A DNA stretch of 64,000 bases, from contig OX465600.1 in NCBI GenBank assembly GCA_950022295.1, forward strand, positions 305,546,031 through 305,610,030, read 5' to 3'. Origin of the DNA: Bromus sterilis (Eukaryota; Streptophyta; Magnoliopsida; Poales; Poaceae). Made by a program: the position numbers and the translations under genes. Positions 44,645 to 55,745 of this stretch are shown piece by piece. How positions within the stretch are numbered: position 1 is the stretch's first letter; each line of letters starts with the position of its first letter. Under the pieces are notes generated by a model that saw nothing but the letters and a program-made list of their open reading frames with translations, was not told the origin of the DNA and ran no database searches.

Positions 44645-46732
44645 ATGACCAAGAACGGCATTCCCGAAAGCTCGGGTGCCAATGTGGAGGAGGTTGCAAT
44701 TGCTGCGGATGTCGCGCGTTCGGAAGCCGAGAGATTGGCTACCAAACAAAGGGCCACCGCACAAGCTTCGGCGTCGCAGTCACAAACGTCAAGTGGTGCG
44801 GCCCCTAGGTCCCCACAAGCGACCTTTGTGTACCCCGGTTCCGAGGCTCCCTTGCAAAGAGGTGGTCCCTACCAATGGGACTATCCGGCTCCTAAGCTTG
44901 TGGAACCTAAGTATAACTTCAACGGTAATCCGCTGGTACTAACCGAGAATATTAACTTCTTGGGTTGGAAAAGTCTTATGGCAGATTATCTTAGGTTTGT
45001 GTGCGAACCAATGTGGAACCTCATCGACTCCGGAAAAGGCTATTATCCTGTTGATCCAAACAACCTTACTCCAAGTGAAGTGTTTGATCGACATCTCAAC
45101 CTTGCAGCTATTGGGTTCTTGAAGAGAGGAATGGATGAGTTGACACGTGCACCATTTCTTCATATCACCAATGCCAAGGAAATGTGGGATACTCTTCTCA
45201 TTGCCAAATCCGGCACCGGGTCTCTTCAAATGACAAGATATGAGACCGCAAAGAATGCATTGCACAACCTTCACATGAAGAAAGATGAGTCACCTCAACA
45301 ACTTCATATGCGTCTCAAGGTTCTCTCTGCTCACGTCCAGTCCTTCACATGTGAAATTTTTTTGGATGGATATCAAATCACCAACCGTTACCTTGTGGAC
45401 AAAATGTTGAATGCTCTCATGGTGTATTCTCATCAAATGGTGTGGGAATTGAGGCGTATGCCCGACTTCTTCAAGATGACACCGGATGATGTGATTGCCA
45501 CCTTCTTGCAATATGAAGAGCACCTGAAGGAGTCTAAGAGGCTCCTTGCCACATATGGTGGTCCGTCCTCAAACCTTGCTCTCAAGGCTAGGCTCGAGGA
45601 GTTTGATGATGATGAGGAAGAAGATGAGTATGAAGATGATGATAACTCCGATGATGGTCCCTCGTATGATGATATGGCTATCTTTGTGAAGAAATTCACC
45701 AAAGGGGACTTCAAGGGAAGATTCCAAAAGAAGAAGACAAGAAACTGCTACAACTGTGAGAGACCGGGACATTTTGCGGAGGATTGTCCATATGAGAAAA
45801 GAGAGGACAAACCTCGATTTCCTCGGAAGGATGTCGCCAAGAAGCTCCCAAACCCTCTCAACAACAAGTTCAAGAAGAAAGCATTGTTGGCACTTGAAGG
45901 GTTCGATCCCGAGGATGTTGGTGGTGTGGCCGGAGTTGCTCAAGATACACAAAAAATGTTGAAGCTCCTCAACAAGGAAGGTGAAGTTGTAAACTACAAC
46001 TACATGAGTGACTACACCGGCAATGCACACAAGTGTCTTATGGCCAAGTTGGTTGATGATGACACTCCCTCCTCTTCGGATAAGATCAAGGTAACTCCTA
46101 TTGATGAGTCCTTCATGTTCTCTTCCGAATCTCATGATGAATTTCATGATGCGGAAAGTGATGATGCTCATGTTATATGTGAAGATTTGTTGTTTGCCAA
46201 AGTGAACAAAGTGATGAGCTCTCTCAAAGGCAACAAGCTCAAAATGGTTCAATTACTTATGGATGTGGTGGGTAAGCACTCCACAACCATTAAGGATCTT
46301 GAAATCCTCCTCACCGAGGAAAAGGAGAACTATACTCTCCTTGAGCAAAAAATTGACTTTGAGGAAGCTCGAAATGACAACTTATGCATAGTTGTTCACG
46401 CATCAAACGACTTAAATGACAAGCATGTTGCCTCCTTGAAAAAGGCTAATGAAATATGTAAAGAGCTTGCTAATGATATGAGCAAACTTGTGGAGCTAAA
46501 CACCTCTCTTTCTAAGGATGTTGAGGTACTCACCTTGTCCCTCAAGACAAAAGATGAGGAACTCACCATCCTTAAGAAAAATCTCGAGGCCCACAAACTT
46601 GCTCATATAAAAACACTTACGAAGATGGCTCCTCCAACTATTGTGCATATTGATGCTTGTGCTACTAACTCTACATGCTCAACTAAAGAAGGGTCTCTTG
46701 ACTTGTGCCCAAGGCGAGAAAAATCTAAATGA
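44645..46732 (+). pseudogene. Copia E2 gag
   Basis: From the ATG at 44645 (MTKNGIPESSG), a 695-codon frame encodes a Copia gag. It has a UBN2-type capsid region with NINFLGWKSLMADYLRFV and LQMTRYETAKNALHNL, an acidic Asp/Glu run, then the zinc knuckle CYNCERPGHFAEDC near residue 370. A long coiled-coil-like tail follows with repeated Leu/Glu/Lys (LTEEKENYTLLEQKID, LTLSLKTKDEELTILKKN), as in Sirevirus gags. The frame ends at 46732 through a frameshift near 46690; the pol-side reading continues in the overlapping frame from 46641. Confidence 0.9.
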
Positions 46733-49700
46733 TGTACTAAATCGTCACAAGGAGTCCTTTGCTAAGGAGGGACTTGGTTTTGATCCAAGTACGAGTGTGA
46801 CAACGGATGTCACCCTTAGCAAAGGATCAACTCCTCAAAAGGTGATCTTTGTTCGTGAAGGGCACAAGGACAAAGGTAAGAAGAAAGTTGATGAGGTTAG
46901 TGTTGGGAGTGGGAAGGCCACTAGGGGCAAGTCCATTCCCAAAAAGAAGAAAGAAAAGATGCCCCCATCCTATGTGCTCCGTAAGGCAAAGGATGGAGAT
47001 GTGTATGCCAAATTCATTGGACCCCGTAATGCTTTTCGTTTCTATGCTATTTGGGTTCTAAAGACCCTTGTTACTAACCTTAGAGGTCCCATTGCGAAAT
47101 GGGCACCTCTAACCAAAGCCTAAACGTGTGTGTAGGGTACTTTCTCCGGTGGAGTCAAATGGGTGGTTGATAGTGGATGCACAAATCATATGACCGGAGA
47201 AAGTCGTTTGCTCAATGACTTCATGGATGCAATACAACCATATATGAGCATTGTCTTTGGTGGTGGTTCCAAGGGAAAGGTACTTGGGTTGGGCAAGGTG
47301 TCTATCACCAATGATATGTCACTTGCTAATGTCATGCTTGTCCAATCCCTTCAATACAATTTGCTTTCCGTTCGTCAATTAGCTTCCGTTGGTTATGATA
47401 CACTATTTGGTCTAACAAGTGTGAAAGTCTTTAGGAGAGATACTCTCGAAGTGGACTTTGTTGGAGAGTTGGATGGCAACCTTTATACGGTTGATTTCTC
47501 GAAAGAGAGCACGTACCATGAAACTTGTCTAATGGCCAAGGCCGACAAGGGGTGGCTATGGCATCGCCGGCTAGCCCATGTTTGCATGAGAAATCTAAAA
47601 GATCTCCTAAAGGGTGAACACATCCTCGGACTAACAAACGTGTCTTTTGAGAAAGATCGTGTGTGTAGTGCGTGCATCGCCGGGAAGCAACATCAAGCAA
47701 AGCACACCCCCAAGAATGTTGTGTCAACTTCTAGGCCCTTGGAGCTCCTTCATGTGGATCTCTTCGGGCCTCCATCATGGGATAGTCTTGGTGGAAAGAA
47801 ATATGGTCTTGTCATTGTCGATGATTACTCAAGATACACGTGGGTGTTCTTCCTCAAGTCCAAGGATGAGACGAAGGCCACCTTCATCGATTTTGCCAAG
47901 CAAGCCCAAAGAAAATACAACATGGCTATCTTGGCAATAAGAAGTGACAATGGCTCCGAGTTCAAGAACTACACCTTGGAAGAATTCTTGAGTGATGAGG
48001 GGATTGAGCACCAATATTCCGCACCATATACCCCTCAACAAAATGGTGTAGCCGAGAGGAAGAACCGTACTCTTGTGGAGATGGACCGGTCTATGTTGGA
48101 TGAGTACAAGTCTCCTTATAGATTTTGGGCCAAAGCCATCAACACCTCATGTCATGCGTCAAACCGGCTCTTCCTTCGCAAGATATTGATGAAGACCCCA
48201 TATGAACTTCTAACCGGACACAAGCCAAACGTCAAGTACTTCCGTGTATTCGGTTGTAAGTGTTTCTTTCTCAATAAGAAAGATAGGTTAGCAAAGTTTG
48301 AATCCAAAACAATTAAGGGTATATTTGTTGGGTATGCTTCAAACTCTCACGCCTATAGAGTCTACAAGAAATCCACCGAAAGTGTTGTGGAAACTTGTGA
48401 CGTGGAGTTTGATGAATTTAATGGCTCTCATGGGGAGAAAGTTGATCTAAGTGATGTAGGTAATAATGAAGATTCCTCTCAAGATATTTTGACTATGGGC
48501 ATTGGAGATCTTGTGCCCATAGCTCAAGTGCCTAGAGATGATGAGGTTGGTTATGGGCCAAGGGTTTCCCCAACACAAGCACCTCCTCCTACCACTCAAG
48601 ATCCAATTGCTCATTATGAGCCCATTATCCAAGAACAAGAACAAGACCCTCCACAACCCGATGTGCCCACTGAATCACAAGTTGTGGGTGCGGTTGATCC
48701 ACGTGATCGACTTGACCGTCTTTTCTTTGGAGAAAATGATGAAATTGAGGATGGCTCCGCCCTTGATGATGAACCAAATGTTGCCCATGAGCCCGAATGG
48801 GAAGAGCCTATTGAAAATCCAACTTCCATCATGACATTGGTAGCTAGACGGGTTGATGTTGACAAGATCCTCATGGGATTGGGGCAAGGTATAGTTACTC
48901 GTCGTCAACTTATGAACTTTTGCGCTCACTTCTCGTTTGTGTCGTGTATTGAACCACTTAGGGTCGAACAAGCCCTTGAGGATGCGGATTGGCTCATTGC
49001 AATGCAAGATGAGCTCACTAGCTTCACACGGAATGAAGTTTGGTCTCTCGTGGAGAGGCCTTCCGGTCATGATCATAACATCATTGGAACCAAGTGGATA
49101 TTCAAAAACAAGCAAGATGAATATGGTAATATCATTCGAAACAAGGCAAGACTAGTGGCTCAAGGGTAATCCCAAGTTGAAGGCTTGGATTTTGATGAGA
49201 CCTTTGCTCCCGTTGCTCGCCTTGAATCTATACGCATGTTTCTTGCTTATGCTGCATTCAATGGATTTCCATTATTTCAAATGGATGTGAAAAGTGCTTT
49301 TCTTAATGGTCCTCTACAAGAGGATGTATATGTAGCTCAACCACCCGGCTTTTGTGACCCTCATCACAAGGACCACGTGTACAAACTTCATAAGGCATTA
49401 TATGGTCTTAAGCAAGCTCCTAGGGCTTTGTATGACCATCTTAGGAAGTTTTTACTCGAGGAAGGATTTGTGAGGGGTGTCATTGATGCCACTCTTTTTA
49501 CCAAGAGAACCAATGGTGAATTGCTCATATGCCAAATATATGTAGATGACATCATATTTGGTTCACCTAATCCATCTTTGTGCAAGTGGTTCTCGGAAAC
49601 TATGACCAAGAACTTTGAGATGTCCATGATGGGGAGCTTGAAGTACTTCCTTGGATTTCAAATCGAGCAATTTGCCGAAGGAACCTTCATCTCTCAAACA

Positions 49701-50495
49701 AAGTACATTCAAGACATGCTCGTGAAGTTTGGTATGAAGGATGCCAAGCCATGCAAGACGCCCATGCCAACCAAGGGATATCTAGATCAAGACCTTTCCG
49801 GTATTCCATTTGATGCTACTCTTTATCGTTCTATGATTGGGTCATTGCTTTACCTTTGTGCATCTAGACCGGATATCATGCTTAGCGTAGGAATGTGTGC
49901 AAGATATCAAGCCTCTCCCATGGAGAGTCATCATTTGGCGGTTAAGCGCATTCTTAGATACCTTGTTCATACTCCTGTGTTGGGTCTTTGGTACCCCAAG
50001 GAAGCCAAGTTTGATCTCTTGGGGTACACCGATGCGGATTGGGCCGGAGATAAGGTGGATCGGAAGTCAACATCCGGTTCATGCCAATTTCTTGGGCGCT
50101 CATTGGTAAGTTGGCATTCCAAGAAGCAAAATTGTGTCTCCCTCTCCACCGCTGAAGCCGAGTATGTGGCCGCCGCAAGCTGTGCTACTCAAGTTCTATA
50201 GATGAGGCAAACCTTGAAGGACTATGGCCTCACCTACAAGAAGGTATCCATCTTATGTGACAATGAAAGTGCTATCAAGATTGCCAACAACCCTTGTCAA
50301 CATCCCCGCACCAAGCATATTGACATTCGTCATCACTTCATATGGGATCATATTCAAAAGGGTGATATTGTTCTTGCACATGTGGGCACCGACAAGCAAC
50401 TTGCCGACATCTTCACCAAGCCATTGGATGAAGCAAGGTTTTTCCAACTAAGGGGTGAACTTGGTATCTTCGAACGTTATAGCTTTACGGCTTAG
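46690..50495 (+). pseudogene. Copia E2 pol: protease, integrase, RT, RNase H
   Basis: The order is that of Copia. Protease has WVVDSGCTNHMTGE near 47163. Integrase has the zinc region LWHRRLAHVCMRNL and CSACIAGKQH, then the DDE core LHVDLFGPP, IVDDYSRYTWVFFL and IRSDNGSEFKNY. RT has MDVKSAFLNG and YVDDIIFGS. RNase H has GYTDADWAGD, STAEAEYVAA, LCDNESAI and, at the end, ADIFTKPLDEARFF. Stops at 47121-47123, near 47134, 49167-49169 and 50199-50201, plus the gag-pol frameshift, make it non-coding. Apart from these points it is well preserved. The stops differ from those in copy E1, where for example the 49167 and 50199 positions are still sense codons. Confidence 0.93.
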
Positions 50496-50790
50496 GGGTA
50501 TCTTGCTCTCATTCATGCACATAGCAACTATCTTGTCTAGATGTAAGCATATCTGTAGGGGGAGACACTCAATCGATGAGTTCTCGCCTTCTACATGATG
50601 CATAAATGAATTCCCACATCAACAATCCGCGTGCTCACCACGGTGAATCCACGTGTAGGGGTTATCGATGGAGTAAGTGTCTTTGAACCCAAGGTACATC
50701 TTCGCGGTCTCAAAGTACTATACACTCAAACATGGTGACTTCGGTCACCACCTCTCCTTTGCGAAAGGTTTGCTTTGATCATTCATGTGT
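50496..50790 (+). other. Copia E2 spacer up to a rearrangement junction
   Basis: It matches 1832-2125 of copy E1 including the purine run tagggggagacac. At 50790 the match stops abruptly and Gypsy sequence follows. The extra ORF, polypurine tracts and 3' LTR expected for this Copia element are missing here. Confidence 0.85.
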
Positions 50791-53047
50791 AAAAGCACTA
50801 TACACTCAAACATGGAGGCTCATCATTGGAATATACAAGCCGAGTTCTCTAGTGTAAAACTTCCCCACATAGCTATATGCATGATGATAATCTCTATGGA
50901 GTACAAGGGATAGAAGATGAAGTACTAGTGGGGATCTCTCAAAAGGAATAGTAGTATGCCCCCTTCTCTCTTTTTATTTTTATTTTTCTCTTTTTCTCCT
51001 TTTTTTTGGGTGGCCTCAATGGCTCTTTCTATTTAACTCTCATTTGTCCTCTTTGGGATCTTTTGATTTTGTCCTCTTTGGGATCTTTTCCTCACTTTTG
51101 GGGCAATACTCTATATTTTACAAGAATATAGGATATCTTTCACACTTACAAAGGTACTCACAAAAAGAAAATATAACTAATCATGATGCAAATGTATGCC
51201 TCTGCCAGGATAGCAGGATATGCAATGATACTAGCGCGTCATGTAGCAATGATTAGGGCAAGGCCCAACTAGCATGCGGCTCATCGATCAAGCAAGTAGC
51301 ATGTATGACATGAGGATCAAGTCATGAGAGGGTGGATGTTGCATGGCAATGTATCTCGGAAAGGCTATGGAAATGCCTTGTAGGTAGGTATGGTGGCTGT
51401 TTTGAGGAAAGTTATAATGAGGCTTATGATGACAGAGCGTATCATGCCAAGGGTTTGGATGCACCAACGAAGTATGCGCCAACTCTCGAGGTGAGAAAGG
51501 GCAATGCACGGTACCGAAGAGGCTAGAAAAACTATGGGTAGGTGGAAGTGTCAACTTTCGAATACTCACATTAGTCCGAAGAACTCATGCACTTATTATC
51601 GGTAACTCTCAATCTAATAGGAGGTTCACAAAGAGACAGGTACCCCGAGGAGGAGTGTATGGGGGTTTGGTTATCCTTGCGCATCCTCGACTCATGGTAC
51701 GTGAGTGTACTCTAATATTCGAACCCTCCAGAGGTTAGTGTTCCATCTAGTAGCTAGAGTTCTCAACAGGGGTTTTTGGTTTTCGAAAAACACACGGATT
51801 GCCCAAAATACGACATCTATCACTAATAGGCAAGAGCTCTTGACACCAAAAGTTCAAACATTACTCTAGTCAATACCTCAAAACTATTGCAAGTTACTAC
51901 TTCAAAAAGAAAAGCAACTTTAACTACCTACTTTCTAGTCAAGACACAGAACTTAGTGCAACAGGAAAACTCTCTAACAAGATAAAACATGCAACCTATA
52001 GAAAGTTCAACCTGAAGAGAAAAGCTCTAGAAAAACTAAAGCATTACAGCTAAACAGACCAGCAGCTAAGAAAAGAAAAAGAACAACTCACAGCTAAAAT
52101 AAATAAGCGTGCAAATCCTATGAGGAGTTCTAGTTCAAGTGGAGCGTGTTTCTCTCCCACACAAAAGAGTAAGTTGGGGTCTAACTTGTTACTACAGCAA
52201 AGAAAGCAAAACAAACCTAGAAAAGTAAAGAGCGAGACGCTCCAAGCAAAACACATAACGCATGAAGTGATAAAAATATAGTGCAACGAAAGACAGACTG
52301 ATGATTGTTGATGAAGAAGGGGATGCACCGGGGGCATCCCCAAGCTTAGACGCTTGAGTCTCCTTGAATATTTATTGGGGGTGCACTTGGGCATCCCCAA
52401 GCTCGAGTGCTCGACACTCCTGGATCTTCTTTCATCACCTTCCATCGCGCACTTGAAAACTCCCTTCATACATAACTCATTGTAGGCTGATTAGAGAGGT
52501 TAGTACCCTAATAAAATATTTTTACTCTACTGCAAATAAAGATTTCCAGGAAGAGCTACTGTTTCTCTTGCCTGCCCAAAAAAGTTTGCAAAGAAAAAGC
52601 AAGATTAAGGATTGCAAAACTGCGAAAAGAAAAAATGGGGCAGAAGCTGAGAAAAACAGAACAACAGAGAAAGGGGAATTTTTTCGAGGTACTTCTGCAA
52701 CTCAAATCAAAAAACTTTGAACAGGGGCTAGCAAGCCAATTGTATGGAGCATGCTGTCAAAAGAATTCAGATCAAAAAGATGATCTGGTGATTTATTGCG
52801 AATTTTCCCGTCAAGAAGACAGAATCTGTTTCTGGACAGCAAGCTCCAACTTTTGAACTTTCAAGCACTCTGAGGCTAAACTTGGCACAAAGCTTGAAAA
52901 AGAAAGATACAATGATGATGCTACAGTAGTAACAATCATCAAGACCACTAAGAACAGAACAAAAGCAAAAATAAATACCTAAATTCGTTGCGGGCTGCCT
53001 CCCGAAAGCGCTTCTTTATAGCCATTAGCTAGGCTTAAAGCAGAAGA

Positions 53048-53506
53048 TCAAAGTTCTCCAAAATCATCGGAAGGTTCACCAAGGATTTCAAAGGGGTTTT
53101 CAATAAGCTCATCCTTGTTCTTCCGAGGGAAGCGATACGTACCTTTCGCCTTACCACGCAAACGTATTTGTCCTTTACCTATATCAATGAAGCCTTTCAT
53201 GGCTCCGAGGAAGTCCCTTCCAAGCACTATATTTCCTTTATTGGACTTCCTGATGGCAAAGTCAATCTCCACACTCCTTTTAAGAAACATGAATTGAACA
53301 TTTTTCAGTCTTCCCTGTATCTCAGAAATATCACCATTAGAATGTTCATGGAAAGACGGAAATTTATCCATGCTTGCAAGGTACAAAGAATCATAGATAA
53401 AGCTTGGCATTATAGAAACTGTAGATCCAATGTCACAAAAAGCAAGGAAGTTTTGATTAGAGATAAAAACCCTAATAAAAGGCTCCCAGTCATTTTCTAT
53501 TTCCAA
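53048..53506 (-). pseudogene. Gypsy protease-like fragment
   Basis: A 152-codon frame with a retropepsin-like fold signature: FLAFCDIGSTVSIMPSFIYD, in which the active-site triad reads D-I-G-S, and later NIVLGRDFLGAMKGFIDIGK. It runs downstream of the gag piece in a shifted frame with a stop between, and nothing like RT follows. As a fragment of a polyprotein it is unlikely to be made alone. Confidence 0.75.
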
Positions 53507-53547
53507 AATCTCCTCTCTAGGAGGATTTAGGCTCTACTTTTTTAGGA

Positions 53548-53880
53548 CTAGAGCATCAAGTCTCTTTTCAAAGTAGCAATTCTATCTATAACAGTATCAA
53601 AACCATCATAAACAAAATAGCCAGATAAACCATGTATAATTTCAAGTGCTCTAGCTTCATCACACTCTAAAAAGTCTCCTTCGGCTATAAGATCAAGAGA
53701 GTGCTTACACCACTTAAAGAGGCCAAAGTAAAAATTTCTAAGCACAATTCTTGTAGGTAACCAAGGCATATTTGCCTCATGTGCTTCAGAAATTCTGTCC
53801 CATGCCTTCTTCATATTCTCCCCGTTCTTTTGGTGGAAATCCAAGACCTCGGATTCCCCCATAGTACCAGCTCTTAACAT
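53548..53880 (-). pseudogene. Gypsy gag fragment
   Basis: A 110-codon frame with a Retrotrans_gag-like pattern: ENMKKAWDRISEAHE, MPWLPTRIVLRNFYFGL, and then SLDLIAEGDFLECDEARALE. It lacks the usual N-terminal region and zinc knuckle. It is placed between the leader and the protease-like piece. Confidence 0.65.
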
Positions 53881-54021
53881 ACTTCACCACACAAGAAAGG
53901 TAACAGGTATTTTTGGTATTTTTGATTAGGGACTCAAAAGTAAAAACTGGAAGGTAAACTAACAAGACTAAAAAGCAAAGGTAAAAGATAGCGTGTAACT
54001 CCCCTATTTTTGATACAGGAG

Positions 54022-54248
54022 TCCGACAACGGCGCCAGAAATTGGCGGTTATCAGGACTCGCGTATTTGTACTTCCTTTGAGTCCCCGACAACGGCGCCA
54101 GAAATTAGCTTGATGGCTTCTCTCCCCTCGTTGGTTACCCCAAGTGGAAGGTTGAGATGCAGCGTAGCGGTAATTTCCCTCAGTAAAGATACCAAGGTTT
54201 GTCTCCAGTAGGACTCAACGATAAGTACGATAGGTGGCAACGGCGCCA
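54022..54248 (-). other. Gypsy primer-site region with three near-identical copies
   Basis: On the minus strand the phrase AATTTCTGGCGCCGTTG occurs three times: at about 54256-54240 next to the LTR (TGGCGCCGTTGCC), at about 54105-54089 (TGGCGCCGTTGTCGGGGA) and at about 54043-54027. The first is next to the likely LTR end, so it is the probable primer binding site. The others are leader repeats. Confidence 0.65.
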
Positions 54249-54258
54249 GAAATTATTC

Positions 54259-55745
54259 TGATGCGTGGAGTTGTCGTGGACCTGCACAAAACAAATAACA
54301 TTGCTCCCAACGAGTTCAGAGGAGTTTTCAATTCCTCTGGCCTTGTCGTTTACAAAGGATCAAACGCAAGAGATAAAAAGGTACTAGTAAAAGTAAAAAC
54401 AGAAAGATAAATAGTGGGTGTGAACAATGGTATGAAGATGGACCGGAGTCCCGTGATTTTCACTAGTGATGTCTCTCTCCCAAAAGACGATAAAAATGCT
54501 AGCGAGGTAAAAAATCACAGTTGGGCAATTGACAGGATTATGAAGGCACCGCAATGCTAACTATGCTGCAAAGAAAGGAAGGGCTCAAAAGCAATGGGCA
54601 GTACGCCAAGGTAAGTAGACCAAAATCCATCTGCATCTACTACGAATCATCCACCTTGAGATATCTATCCAGAACATCTTGCTGGTATTAAGTTGCGAAT
54701 CCCACCCAAAGTGTAAACTCAAAGCAACAGACAACTGCATTAAAAGAACTTTGCGTAAAGTAAACAATTCTTGCACCAATAGGCACAATCACCGTTGTTT
54801 TATCCCTGGTGGCAACAGCACATCCCCTAGTCTCATGTTTCTGTCACTCAAGCTAGACATCAGGGGGTTGAACCTACAATCGAGCATAACGCTCTCTCTT
54901 GGAGTTGCAAGCAAATAACTTGGCCAAAGAAAATACTGCAACGGAGAACATGCAAGAATTTACTCAAGAACAAAATATAAAAGGGCAAACCAAATATATT
55001 ACTCATCACAATCTGAACATAGTATCATAATCCATCAGATCCCAACAAACTCAGCATATCAACAGCAGAAAATTACATAGGTGCCTCGATCATGTGGGGC
55101 AGCTCACGAGGTCTCGAAAGTGAAAGCACAAAAGAGGGAGAGGACATCACATAGCTACTGATCACGGACCCATGGTCTAAGGGGGACTACTCACGGCACA
55201 TACGGGAGGCGTCCATGGCTATGGATGGTCTCCCGGAGGGGTGATCTCCTTCCGGCAGGGTGCCGGGGCAGCTTCTCCAGGCAGCCCCGATCTGAAAACA
55301 GCTGCGGCGGCGGAACAGAGAGGTTTCCGCGAAAAAGAGTTCTCCTTTTGGGGTTTCTACCCCGAGGGGGTTTTATATGCGAAGGGGGCGTCGAGGGGCC
55401 ACCCAGGGCAGCCAGGAGGGTGCCTGGCGCGCCCTAGGGTTGGGGCCGCGCCAGGGACCCTTCTGGCTCCCTGGTGGTGGTCCCGGCTCTCTCCCTTGGT
55501 TATTCCGGAAGCTTCCTGCCCGCTGATTTTTAATATAATTTTTGCAGAATTTTTTGGGCACTTAAATCAGCCGGAAAACCTGAAAAAAAAAAGCAGAAAA
55601 CCAGAAGCTGGCAACTGGGTGCACTGAGTTAGTAGGTTAGTCCAAATTGGTTTAAAAGTGTAATAAAGTTCAACCAAAACATGGCAAAGTCACACAAAAC
55701 ATGCATGGAGCAAGCAGAAATTATAGATACCTTTGGGACGTATCA
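54259..55745 (-). repeat. Gypsy LTR (5' LTR, minus strand)
   Basis: On minus, it starts TGATACGTCCCAAAGG at 55745 and ends CCACGCATCA at 54259, with inverted termini TGATACG/CGCATCA, about 1,487 bp. It is followed by the primer site. An alternative end at 54111 (GCCATCA) is possible but its termini pair less well. It abuts CACTA transposase sequence at 55746. Confidence 0.75.

Larger units (their letters stand above)
50791..54258 (-). mobile_element. Gypsy element internal region, minus strand, truncated at left
   Basis: Read on minus, this is a leader after the LTR, then a short gag (53880-53548), a protease-like piece (53506-53048), and more than 2 kb of noncoding sequence with ctataaagaagcgctttcgg and two ggcatccccaagct copies near 52335-52400, as often seen in Triticeae Gypsy elements. 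No reverse transcriptase or integrase was found, so it is non-autonomous or deleted. The left end is cut by the junction at 50790, removing the other LTR. Confidence 0.75.
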
